Shown here piece by piece: positions 1 to 10,893 of a stretch of DNA of 64,000 bases. Origin of the DNA: Aulostomus chinensis. Taxonomy: Eukaryota > Chordata > Actinopteri > Syngnathiformes > Aulostomidae. The notes beneath the pieces were generated by a model. The model was not told the origin of the DNA. It saw only the letters and a list, made by a program, of their open reading frames with translations, and did not search any database. Where the stretch lies: NCBI GenBank assembly GCA_037954235.1, contig JBBMOA010000010.1:22284029-22348028 (forward strand), given 5' to 3'. How positions within the stretch are numbered: the first letter of the stretch is position 1; each line of letters begins with the position of its first letter. The translations under genes were made by a program, and so were the position numbers.

Positions 1-175
1 GGCCAAACTCCAGCTGATACAGGTGGGTGAGCAAGGAGGACCATCAATCCTGGGCCTTAAGGGCATTTCTATCTGTCTTAATCGACCTCAATGGTTTATG
101 ATGGGGGGGGGGGGGGGGGGGCAAGCCCATCTGAGCTCACAGTCAAGAGTAAGTGTTGGTAGGCTACTCTGTTAC
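1..175 (-). other. tenm4: Intron 19 (5' part) with G19/C19 run
   Basis: This is the 5' part of the intron after e19. It contains an uninterrupted G run of 19 at 103-121 (C run on the transcript strand), about 55 nt beyond the donor. Confidence 0.8.
103..121. repeat. Homopolymer G19
   Basis: There are nineteen G in a row on the plus strand. Such runs can form quadruplexes on the G strand and are prone to length error in assemblies, so the exact count is uncertain. Confidence 0.85.
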
Positions 176-425
176 CTGAGCTCCAGAACGCTAGTGACAT
201 TCCCTGTGGTGAAAATCCTCCTCACGTAGTTGAAGTCGCCCACGTACAGACTTCCATCTGAGCCACACGCCAGAGCAACGGGGGCTAGCAGCTTGTTTCC
301 GTCTGCCAGTCCATTACAGCTGGGGCAGGAGATGCTGCGTCTGCGACCGTTCCCCATCACACTGCCGATCACAGGAGGCTGCTGGGAGATGAAGACGTTC
401 TCCCCATTGCCCATGTGAAGGATAC
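176..425 (-). CDS. tenm4: tenm4 exon e19: start of the NHL propeller
   Basis: This is a 250-nt exon, phase 1 in and ending CTCAG|GTAACA with two bases of a codon open (Arg or Ser, depending on the next exon). The acceptor is GCCCTCATCAG|GT. It codes ILHMGNGENVFISQQPPVIG, VMGNGRRRSISCPSCNG, LADGNKLLAPVALACGSDGS and LYVGDFNYVRRIFTTGNVTS, ending VLEL. The APVALACGSDGSLYVGDFNYVRRIF stretch is the first NHL blade motif; the NHL six-blade propeller mediates homophilic trans recognition in teneurins. NVT is a glycosylation sequon. The remaining propeller exons, including the second alternatively spliced site, lie beyond the window edge. Confidence 0.97.
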
Positions 426-2822
426 CTGATGAGGGCACAGTAAATAAACAAGTAACACCTGCAACCTGTTCTGGTTGAGGAGAGATTGAACACTTTGTGC
501 TCTTTTTTTTCCAGAAATGAGACGAAAGCACATACACAAATGCAGACTGATGGCATAGCCAGATAATTAGGTGGGTTAAACAGATGCAGCGTATGTAATC
601 TTTTTTCAAAGCAGATCATTTTCTAATAGGCTGAGAACCGAATGGATTCTAAAATGGCACAGCTGCCCGATAACGAATATATAATACCCATAATATGTTA
701 CCATGGGCAAACGCTGCCTCATTATGTGTTTAATTTACTTATAAGGGCATGCTACAAGTCCAGCTGATGTTAAATGGTGGCCATCACTGAGTTTACTCAG
801 ATATTAATATGGTTTGCATCAAAAACAAACAGAAAAACAAACAAAAAGACAAAAAAAATCATTAGTCACTGTAAACTGTACTTTTTAGAGCAGTAACTAA
901 AAGAGTTGCACCCAATAAGTCATACTCAGACAATAACTCCACGTTAAAAAGTATTAATTACACCAGTTTACACCAAACTATTACTTTATTATACATATGA
1001 AACAGTCTTTGAAGTTTTGCTTTACCAAAATGTGTTTCTGGATTTTTGAGGCAGGCAGAGTACAAATCCTGGAATGTGTACAAAATAGCATTTCACTCAT
1101 GGTGTATAACTGCAATAGAGGGCTCTTAACATATTTTTGTAAATTATAGTCATTACACTCTAGTAAGGATCCCCATGTTGTTAGATGTAAAAATTAGCAG
1201 TGCAACTGAAATGGGATCATCTTGTTCTGTCACTGTTGGTAACTTTTAATGCAGTCCTCGATGCATATTAGATGAACATGCGTTGGGAAGTGAATGACAC
1301 AAAATTCCACACTGATAGAAAGCTGATGTGATGTGAACTGATCTGTGTGTGCACCACTGTGACTCGATTGTATGTGCAATATGAGGCAATATGAAACAGA
1401 ATTTCATGAAGATATGGGGAGTAAAATGCCACAAGTGGAATCTCTCGGGGCCAGAACATGACTACACAAGCTTTAATAACAAACGGACTTGCCCCAATTA
1501 AAAATAGCTTTTCTACCTCAACCAGCTTTGCTCATTAACAGAAGTGGAACCTTTTTACAAAGTGTGTGTGTGCGTGTTAGCACCGAAGCTTATACCCACA
1601 CACACAGTATGTTTTCCATTCGTATTGCCAATCTTCTCTTGGACAATTTTCAAATATGTAAATGCAAAGATGTTCCTTCAGCTCAATCAGTGTAATCATA
1701 TTTGAAATTCAGCATCTGCACGTCTGCTGTGGTTTTTCTGTTTCTGATAGTACTTGATGACCTGAGCTCTTTGAGCAGCACAACATTTGGTCTATCAGAA
1801 AAGATCAGCCAAGCATTCCCTTCTTGGGATGTGATTTAATCTCAGGGACTACTGCAGCTGGGACTAGCAGACTGACACCAATTAAATTACGGATGATGCT
1901 AAAAATGCTGGGCATGAAAAAGACATGGAGATGCCAAAGAGATGGAGGATGGCTTGGAGGAGGCACTGAGGGTAAAGAAGAGGTGAGTAGCAACTTCTTC
2001 CTTTGGACAGCACATTCAGGCTCAGCGGGTTTAGTGCGACAGATCAAAGTGCCATTTTCCTGAGCTCTTTTCATATATGTATGCCTCATCTCTTCTGATA
2101 AGCCCTTCCCGACACAAATGGACTGAAGCGTGGCTTGTGACAGATGATGCCAAATGTCTTCTCTCTTCATTCCTATTCTTGCCTGTTGGAAATAATTTGC
2201 TGGCAATAACAAAATTGACTCCCCTCATCTGAAAAAGGAAAGTGGTGATAAAAAAATCAAATCTATGTGAGGCTGCATGACTTAACTGGATTGTAAAAGC
2301 CTCAAAACAGTTATTTGGTGTTACTTTAAAAGCATCCTCTAATTCTAAGGCACTCAGTGGACAGAGCCTAATTAATCTGCCCCCTTGGGTATATTCAAAA
2401 TAGGTGTAAAATGTGATGATGACAACCCCCCCAAAAAAAGAAAAAAAAAAGGAGACAAATAAAAAACTCCATCTTTAAATATAATATTTATGAGGTTTTG
2501 TCAAAAGTGGGAAAAAATACCTGTTAAATCGGATGGTAGTTTCTAATGCATATTTAATTTTTTTTTTAAATGTAGTTGACGTGATTTAAGTATCTACAGT
2601 GGTAAGCATGCCTCCCGGTTGCCTCCCCGGCAAGGTTTTCAAGGCAGCTGGGAGGAGATCAGTTGGCAGACTGACTCCAAAAGTACAAATACACCTTACG
2701 AGTATTTTCTTGAACAATATAAAACATAATTTTTTTTCTGTATGAAATGATCTTATGTGCAGGTGTAGGTGTACAAGTGGGGAAGAGTAGAACATTTTAA
2801 AAATGATTACAAGTTGACTCAC
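426..2822 (-). other. tenm4: Intron 18 (e18 to e19), 2.4 kb
   Basis: It contains only short A- and T-rich runs (for example 2428-2451 and 2560-2570). No other feature is seen. Confidence 0.6.
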
Positions 2823-2966
2823 CGCTCTGTATATTCAAAGCATGATGTTTGTCTATAGTCCATCCACCCAGTTTGGAGGCAGTGGTTTCATAGCCTTGTA
2901 GAACAGCAGTCCTCTTTTCCCATAGAATAAGGTCTGGGCATGATTCATACTCAAAACCCACAGATA
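2823..2966 (-). CDS. tenm4: tenm4 exon e18: plug region, part 3
   Basis: This is a 144-nt exon, phase 1 on both sides, with acceptor CTTCCTGTGCTAG|TA and donor AGCG|GTGAGT. It codes VSVGFEYESCPDLILWEKR, TAVLQGYETTASKLGGWTID and KHHALNIQSG. FEYESCPDLILWEKRT and LGGW(T/S)xDKHHxLN are teneurin signatures leading into the NHL domain. The Gly codon is split G|GT with e19. It is a symmetric exon, but I know of no isoform that skips it. Confidence 0.97.
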
Positions 2967-3053
2967 CTAGCACAGGAAGCACAGATAAAACCAGCATTAG
3001 TGAATCAGATGTGTTCTAAACTAAAACCCATAAATATGTACTTCACCACTCAC
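2967..3053 (-). other. tenm4: Intron 17 (e17 to e18), 87 bp
   Basis: GTGAGT at the 5' end and CTTCCTGTGCTAG at the 3' end define a minimal intron of a size common in teleost genes. Its length and an in-frame interruption make retention unlikely to be coding. Confidence 0.9.
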
Positions 3054-3321
3054 CAAAAGCTTCTGATAAGCCGTAGACCTTCTGGCTGTAGACATCAGTC
3101 TTATCCCACACAAAATCATACAAAAGGTTGGGGGCTGCAGGAAACCACTTTCTAAACAGCCTCCCTTCAACCGCCACCATGAGGTGCACCTTCATCAAGT
3201 TGAAGGGGATGGAAGCGTGGGTGAGAGTTACCCTCAGTATCGACTTGTAGCCCGGGGTCCTACTGCTTAAATAGCCGAGTTTCATATCTGTCCCTGGTAT
3301 AGCCACCTCCTCTTGGAGAGA
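3054..3321 (-). CDS. tenm4: tenm4 exon e17: plug region, part 2
   Basis: This is a 268-nt exon, phase 0 in and phase 1 out, with acceptor TTCTCCATAG|TCT and donor TTTG|GTGAGT. It codes SLQEEVAIPGTDMKLGYLSS, RTPGYKSILRVTLTHASIP, FNLMKVHLMVAVEGRLFRKW, FPAAPNLLYDFVWDKTDVYS and QKVYGLSEAF. YLSSRTPGYKS and VHLMVAVEGRL(F)RKWFPA are highly conserved across vertebrate teneurins. It is followed by the shortest intron of the window (87 bp), so e17 and e18 read almost as one block. Confidence 0.97.
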
Positions 3322-4632
3322 CTATGGAGAACAACAAAAGGTATGAGTGTCAGGAAGCAAACGTAGATCCTGGAGCTGGCTGGCACGAACTGTGAAATAA
3401 AACTAGACAGAACTCTATCATCTTCTGTGTTTAATATTGCTAACATAACTCAACATGTCCTTTATCTCCAACTAATTATCAATTTGTCATTCCTTGGTCA
3501 GTGATAGTACAGACTTTGTCATATATTATTCATTGCCATTCCTCCAACCAAATATACAGACCCAAGAGGAGATAAGAAACATCAATAAGAGGAAAATTAT
3601 ACTCTAGTGTTACAAAAATCCGATGAAGGATTTCTTCATTATGTACTACAGTGAACAGTTTTTATAATCGATTTAATAACAGTCCTTCATTAGGACAATA
3701 GTCTTCCCTGCAATGTAATGTCCCTGAGCTCAGCACTCACATAGTACTATAATAAATATAGGAATAAAGGCTGGTTTTGAAATAGGCAATGTTGTAGTCT
3801 TGTAAGAAACAGCCACTGAGGTCAGGCTGCACAGACGATTAAGGGTCGACAGCACAGGTTAAGATGATCAGCTCCTCTCCACTATAATGAAGTCAACGCG
3901 TGTGCCCTTTCACAGTGATCACCAGATGTAGGGTGAACAGCACCCGGATACGACAACGGTCATTGTTGATTGGTATATATGCCTGTTTAATTGTGAAGAA
4001 TTTCATTTCATAAAGACTTTTTAGATAATCAAACAGCATTGTGCTCTTACAGCTCAAGGAATAGCAAAGATGAGGCTTCTAAAAATAGACTCGGCTGCAT
4101 ACTAAATTTACTGATATGCCATAAATCTTATGAGGCAGGCTGGGAGACAAAGTAATTAGACAAGGGCACAGACAAGCCTTTTAGACATACAGTAGTGTTA
4201 CATTCAGCGGCACACACATGCCTGTGGAAATGTGTGTGTTTGCACCAACAAACACACATGTAGACCGAAATCAAAACATACATGAAATGTAAATGCTCAT
4301 CGTTTTCTGCTTCTAAGGTTAACCTGGGACAACTGAAGCCAGGAGAAATTAAAAAATGTTCAGGCTGTTTTCTGTGTGCAAGGTAATCATCATCACTCTG
4401 CAGCGCGGCAGTACAATACACATAGTAAATCACCCAAGTACTGCAGACCAATTACACTAGAGAGATAGAATCACAACTCTGCCATGAGCTGGAGTTACTA
4501 TTACACATGTACTTGATGAATAGTCTCCAGCATCTCTCGGATGTACGGGATGAATCATTTGGCAGAGAGACCCTCGTAGATCACAACCTTTAGGGCATTG
4601 AAAAGAGGGGAGGGGTGAAGTGGAGTAGTCAC
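3322..4632 (-). other. tenm4: Intron 16 (e16 to e17), 1.3 kb
   Basis: No repeat array, RNA gene or credible frame is visible. Confidence 0.6.
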
Positions 4633-4894
4633 CTGGATTTCGGGTACGATGGTTCCCCTTTCAGAGCAAGAACCAGCGAATGCAGTCAGTGGAGCTGGGG
4701 ACACCACAGGGCTAGGTCTGGTGAAGCTGCTGAGGTCACAGCTAGGAATATCATTTTCCTCATGGCGCATGACGATGGTATCCATGACAAAGAAGCGTCC
4801 CCATGGCAACCACAAAGTGTGCTCCTGGGTGATGAATGGAGCCCGCTCAAAGTGCAAGGCTATGGCTATGCCCCCGTTGGTCACCAAGTCGAAA
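4633..4894 (-). CDS. tenm4: tenm4 exon e16: transthyretin-like end and plug region, part 1
   Basis: This is a 262-nt exon, ending phase 0, with acceptor GCATTACAG|T and donor ATCCAG|GTGACT. It codes FDLVTNGGIAIALHFERAPF, ITQEHTLWLPWGRFFVMDT, VMRHEENDIPSCDLSSF, a proline/serine stretch PSPVVSPAPLTAF, and SCSERGTIVPEIQ. PFITQEHTLWLPW and the SC(S/A)E(R/K)G block favour teneurin-4. This part finishes the transthyretin-like domain and begins the fibronectin-plug region that closes the bottom of the YD shell in solved teneurin structures. Confidence 0.97.
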
Positions 4895-6385
4895 CTGTAA
4901 TGCAGATATGCATGAATGTCAGAGCAGAGGCTCATTCATATAGTTAAGATGAATTCCATGTTTTTTTCAACTAAATACTGTGCAAATCCCCATTAGCAAA
5001 GCATGTAATCCGTTGTGTGTTGAGGATTAGACCATGTGGCAATTCAACGCAGATATAATGAATATGTCTTAATTAAGAATCATTATAAAAGATCGAAACA
5101 TAATAAATTCAGATTTTAATAAAAAAAAGACTGTTAAGAAATTGCGCAGCTTCCCCGTTTTCGCACACACAAGCTGAATCCAAAACATGATGAAAAAGCA
5201 ATTCATTCACTGAACCACAATGTCAGAAACATGCATCTTAATGTCAAAAGCTGCAGATTTTATTTAATGTAATACATTCTTTGACATTACCCAAAATGAG
5301 TACTATGCATCGCTCCTCTGCTCACATTTATATGTGTGAGGGAGAGATTTGTGCTTCTGATTGAAGCTGCTGCCACTTCTCTATCGATCCTTCAGATGAA
5401 GGCTGTTCACTCTAACATCAGTCTAAAAGCCCTGCAATGCAATCCCATCTGCAGCTGCATTAAAGGATCTTTGCCTCTACTCTTATCTGAGTGGATCCCC
5501 ATAACCAGACTACACTGAGGTGATTTTGTCATCTCCAACAGCTCGATGGTGACAACACAATGCCTGCACCTGCAGTAGTTGTCATTTCTCTCTGAGAGCT
5601 AATTAGTACTAGGTCACATGAATAACTCGACCTATCCTCCACAAGGCATATCTATTTCCACATTACATGTAAAGAAACTAATTAAAAGATATATAGACTC
5701 TAAATTAATTAACCTTCTTTTTTGTTTGTTAAGTACAGCTACTGCTCATTGTTGTGTTTTTTTAGAGCAAATATCTGATTGGCTGTGAGGGTAGACAAGG
5801 TTTGCTTTGCCTTCGGTGAGTACAGTTAGCTTAGCTGGCAGCATGGAGGCTGCAGAGCTTATGGGCAATGTGATTCCTTGTGCTGCCCTGATCTGTCAGT
5901 GCTTTGCCACACAGCTCCAGCTGGTCAGTCAGCGTGACACCTTGAAGGCTCCAGCTACGCACGCTCAAAACACTTCTGGACAGATACCCATGGGCAGCAC
6001 GGCCAATCAATGAAGGGATTCACTAGCTGTTATCAACCATGACAACAGCCTTAAGCCATGTGACAAAACTTATTAAGCTACCTACAAGAGCCTTGCTTGC
6101 TAGTGCCCTCGGGGAATGCATCAAGCTTTAAGAGTTAACCCTGACAAGGAACTTGGCATGTGTAATAAAAATGATTTACCACAATGAATATTGAAAATGA
6201 ATTCAGCAGCATCAAAATTATTCTTAATAATAATTGAAACAAAGCATGAATAGTATGGCCAGGTAGTAGAGGAGGGAACACAGTGGATCAAACTCAACAA
6301 GTCGTAAGTCACTGGAATCTACTAGCGGTGTGCGATGGCTGTAGAGGAGAGTCAACAGGGCTTTTCATTGAATAGGCAAAGATGA

Positions 6386-6486
6386 GTATATATATACACA
6401 CACATAAATATATATACAAACATATATACACTCACACACATACACATATACTGTATATACTGTAATATACTGTATATATATATAAT
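6386..6486. repeat. TA/CA-rich low-complexity tract
   Basis: This is about 100 bp of degenerate TATA, ACAC and ACATA units in intron 15. Confidence 0.85.
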
Positions 6487-8670
6487 AAGAGATGCAGATT
6501 AGGTGAGATAAATGGACTAAACTGAATCTAACTACCAGTCAGAGAACACAGCAATTATAATTAAGGTGCTGAGATAAATTTGAGTGCTCCAGGTATTTTC
6601 AGTGAGAAGATAAGAGCTGATTTACCAAGTTGACTGGAAATGAAGCACCAGCCAGTTCTGATAATTGGTCATGTGAGAACTGAATTCCCATATTGAAAGA
6701 GGGAGTATGGTAATTTCAGAATGAGTGATTTATAGATGTTTAAATGGGGGTTCTCTCTAACATATAGACATGGCACACCACCGATAAGAAAGTGCCTGGC
6801 ATCTCCACAGGATAAATGCTGAAAATGTTTTTGACTTCACAACAAAAGTTGAGGATGCCTTCTTGGCCTGTCAGAGCGATGGAGAGAACTGTCAATCAAC
6901 TGTTGTGTAGCCTGTGTCTCAAGTAAATCCATCCCTCGCCTTTGTGAACCACTGACAATCAAACAACAGCTAGTGATGCTTGGATTTGACAACACACACT
7001 TGGTTCACAGTGCAGTCGCAATGGTTACAGCTCCATCAGGCCATTTAATTGGACTACTGTTGGTGTCTAGTATTCAAAAACAAGAGAAGAATAGATTATT
7101 GATGGCCGTATCACTGCCTTCGGAACAGTAGGTGGTTGTATACCACTATACAAGTACCACTGCAATCAGACATCTTTCAGTCCACCTTTCGCATCACATA
7201 CCAAACGAGCTCACAGCTGGCGAATGTTGGACTTGAATTAGAAGTCTGTCAAGGGACAATAAATAAGTCCAAATCATCAGAAATGCTTTGTTCTAACCCG
7301 TAATACTACCTCTGACTGTGGGCTATTAAGCTGCTGAGTACAATACTACTGATGCATCAATGCACAGAATGACACATCGTTTTGGGACTGACTGAAGTGC
7401 ATGATGCCCATCCGCATTATTTCTATTATGTTAGTCAAATTTTGAAATGAACAGCAAACAACATTTTCTCTAACATGAAGTTGACATCATAACTATCAAA
7501 TCCAAAATCAGTGCATACAATATAACAGAAACGAAAGAAGTCCATTTTAGACTTTTTTTTGCCATTTTAAAGCTTCATCTTTGGTCATCAAGATAGACCT
7601 TTTCATGATCTGCAATGTATAAAAGAGAACAATGGATGTCTATGATATACTATTGTTCTTTGAGGGGTAATAGTGTGAATTTTACAATTTTTTTCATGTG
7701 GTTTTATGTATTTTACTCATTATCAGAGAAGAAGCTAAAAGGGAACAGGTACGTCTCAGTGCTCAGTCAGTCAGGAAATGACTACACAGCTGTAAAGAAA
7801 CTGAACTAACCTCTTTTGTTTAGGCCAGAAAACTTTTCAAAATGCAGGAAAAGGTAATTTAAAAAACCAAGCCCTTGGACAATAAAGAACACATCATAAA
7901 AATGAGTTGAGACAGCTTTCCCATTTCTAAGTGGCTGAACAGGTGCATTTCTGATTTCACGCTGCACTGAGCCTGTTTACAGCGATTGCAGGGGAGTTGC
8001 AGGAGACTAGGCATGTTTACAGGGGAACCTGGGAGATGGAGTAGTGTTTACACATATGCTGGTATGGAGAGAAGAGTATAGAATTTTGCAAAGGAAAAAC
8101 AGAGAGAGATGCATGAGAAAAATGGGACACGCATAAATGGGAAAAGAGTCGAGATGAGGGAAGCCAGTCTAGTGGAAAGGACATGAGACCTGAGCTCAAG
8201 GCAGGAAAATAAGTGAAAGAGTAGCACCCAGAAAGGAATGACTTAAAGGTAGAGGGAGATTAGAGGAGGAGGAAGAGTGCGGGAGGATGGACACCAGATG
8301 AAATAAGTCAGAAAAGTGAAGATGGTGAAGGAGAGATAGGAGCTTTTTGTAAGACTAGGGGAGGGGAGCAGACTGACAAGAGGATGGAAGGATTGAGGAG
8401 AAGAGAGACTGATCAAGATCAAACCAGCTGCAAAGATGTGGGCCTTTAGAGTGTCAGTGACTGATAAAAGTGTCAGGAGGAAGTGGGGCTTGGAGAGCAA
8501 ACAACAATTCATGCTGTGCTGTGATAGAGGGGCTTGGTTTGCCACAGCGCCTTACTAACACTTACTACTATGAGAGATACAAAGGAGGACTGGTGGCTGC
8601 GAGTGTGTACTGTTCATCTGTGCAATGTAATCCAAACAACACATTTATTAAAAAAAGCAGATGATAGATT

Positions 8671-8770
8671 TGACAGATAGATAGATAGACACATTGATAG
8701 ACAGATAGATAGACAGATAGATAGACAGATAGATAGACAGATAGACAGATAGATAGATAGATAGATAGAT
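8671..8770. repeat. GATA/GACA tetranucleotide array
   Basis: About 100 bp of GATA units alternates with GACA units, ending in a pure GATA block. This is the Bkm-type repeat found widely in vertebrates, including fish. It lies in intron 15, and no functional link to tenm4 is visible. Confidence 0.95.
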
Positions 8771-10028
8771 ATTCATGGATGTATTTCACACTGGTCACTT
8801 TCTTTCAACCAAACAAACACCTGGAAAGAAGACTTCTGTCTGAATTTCTGTGAGAAACACGTGCCAAAGCAGCTGGCACAGAATTTCTCAGAGAAAGCCA
8901 GAACATTTCACTAGCACAATTCATCTTTTTCCAAAGGATTATCAGTAGTACAGCAAGGTTTTTGGTCATCTACAGATGCAGGAGTAGTGTAAGTAGGACT
9001 GTCAATGCATGCTTTTATGGCTCTGATCCAATATTTGCAGCGTTAATCTGAAATTAATCTGGAATGGTAAAATAATGGAATATGATGAATCCAACAGAAG
9101 TCACTTTAATTCATTTTGACATGTGAAAGCAACGGTCAGCATCAGCTAAAATTGTGTTCAGTTGGCCAGCTGAATGTTATATGAACTGCAGTGCTTTGCA
9201 GCTGAGAGCCAGCGCGATTTAAGACAACCACACTTAAATATCACTCCTGAAGAGGGGAAAAGTGCTTCCCTGTAGACTGTTGTAAAAGCAGAAAAGCGCT
9301 GCATCTCCAACAGAATGAGGTGGAGAAACTATCATTCTGAGAAGAGCGAAGAAAACATGAAATCTTGATCATGTTTGCTTTAGCAGGTATTGATGCTCCA
9401 ATCCAATATGCTTGAATTTGGCCATATACCAATCCTTTTATTAAGTTCTGCTCGGTTTCTGAACATGATGTCACAGTCTTTAAACTACCAGGGCACCCAG
9501 AAACGCACAACACCAAATCCCAAAAAATGCTTCACAAGTTAAGGATCTCAAGATTTTTTGGACCATGGCACACACATAAAGGCAAGGGTTGAGGTAAGGG
9601 GTGGCAATCCGCAACACACTGAGCCTTTAAATGAAGTATTTTAGCACAGAAGAGGGTACAATATTAACACAGAACTAGAGAAGGGAAATGTGCAAAACAA
9701 ATCAATTGCAGGTCTGTGGCCTAAAATTAAATCTCTCACTTAATTCTCTAAATCGTCCATTGTCAAATAAATAATGTCCATCTGCACTACGATTCATAGC
9801 CCCAGTGAGCTGCTTTGAATTGGCATATTTTATTCTTTCCCCTGCCTGCTGCTACTGAAGCATAACTTATGAGTGTACCAGAAGGGCTTTGTTTGATTTC
9901 TCTGGGAATTGAGCCGAGAACTCCAAAATTGGACCAAATGAAAGCACAAAGCAGATCAATGGTGGCACACTTTGCAATGGCAACTGTTTTTTTTTCTGTC
10001 CAACATTAGAATTCAACAGAGCTAAACA

Positions 10029-10179
<151 letters not shown>

Positions 10180-10241
10180 CGTATATATTTTGCATGAGTG
10201 GGTTTGTGTGTATGTGCAGATACACAAAAGACAACTCTTAC

Positions 10242-10361
10242 CTTCCATCCTGCCTTGTAATTGTGTAACCGTATGACGGGTTGTTGATGAAACTGATATT
10301 GACTCCAACCAATGGAGTTCCATCAGAGGTTACTACTTGCCCACGAATCACACAAGCATGG
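10242..10361 (-). CDS. tenm4: tenm4 exon e15: transthyretin-like domain
   Basis: This is a 120-nt exon with acceptor TCCCCTGCAG|C and donor GGAAG|GTAAGA. It codes HACVIRGQVVTSDGTPLVGV, then NISFINNPSYGYTITRQDG, with the following Ser completed by e16. The VIRGQV...DGTPLVGVNISF...GYTITRQDGSFDL pattern is the small beta-sandwich of carboxypeptidase-regulatory/transthyretin type that sits between the cysteine-rich domain and the plug in teneurins. NIS is an N-glycosylation sequon. The intron just downstream starts a compound AT/GT microsatellite about 60 nt from the donor. Confidence 0.97.
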
Positions 10362-10643
10362 CTGCAGGGGAGTGAGAAAGAACAGGAAGTTCCGATTAAA
10401 ACTTTTAAGACAAAACATGGTACATGTGTAAACCCCACAACCCATTGCAATATCAAAACACTGCACATTTTGAGCACTGCACTTTACAATATAGTTTATC
10501 CACCTCCTATGTGAAAAAAGGGACAAAAACATGACCGTCATACACATTTCAATTAAATAAAGTGAAACTGACAGAATCACCACAAACCCAAAACCTCAGC
10601 GTTAAACACGCTAAATATTTTTAGCTCCACAATTTTACTCAGA

Positions 10644-10893
10644 GGGGCAGCATGGCGCAGAGGTAGCGTGGCCATCTAGTAACCGAAGGATTGCTGGTTC
10701 GATCCTCACTTCCCCAGTGAATGTGTTCCAGTACCCTTGAGCAAGATACTGAGCCTCTAATTGCTCCTGATGGCCCTGTGACGGACTGACAACCCATCCA
10801 GGGTGAACACAGCCTCTCACCCAACGTCAGCTGGGACAGTCTCCAGTCCCCCCATGACCCTTAACGGATAAGCGGTGGAAAATGGATGGATGA
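10644..10893 (+). mobile_element. tRNA-derived SINE copy
   Basis: The head carries an A box (TGGCGCAGAGGT, 10653-10664) and a B box (GGTTCGATCC, 10696-10705) at the spacing expected for an RNA polymerase III promoter. They are followed by a body with GCTCCTGATGGCCCTGTGAC and a tail ATAAGCGGTGGAAAATGGATGGATGA typical of teleost SINEs. I did not identify clear target duplications. The tRNA-like part is not a functional tRNA gene. Confidence 0.85.

Noticed and set aside
10653..10710. tRNA gene
   Set aside because: The A and B boxes are present, but they belong to a SINE head with a long non-tRNA body, and a proper cloverleaf is not kept.
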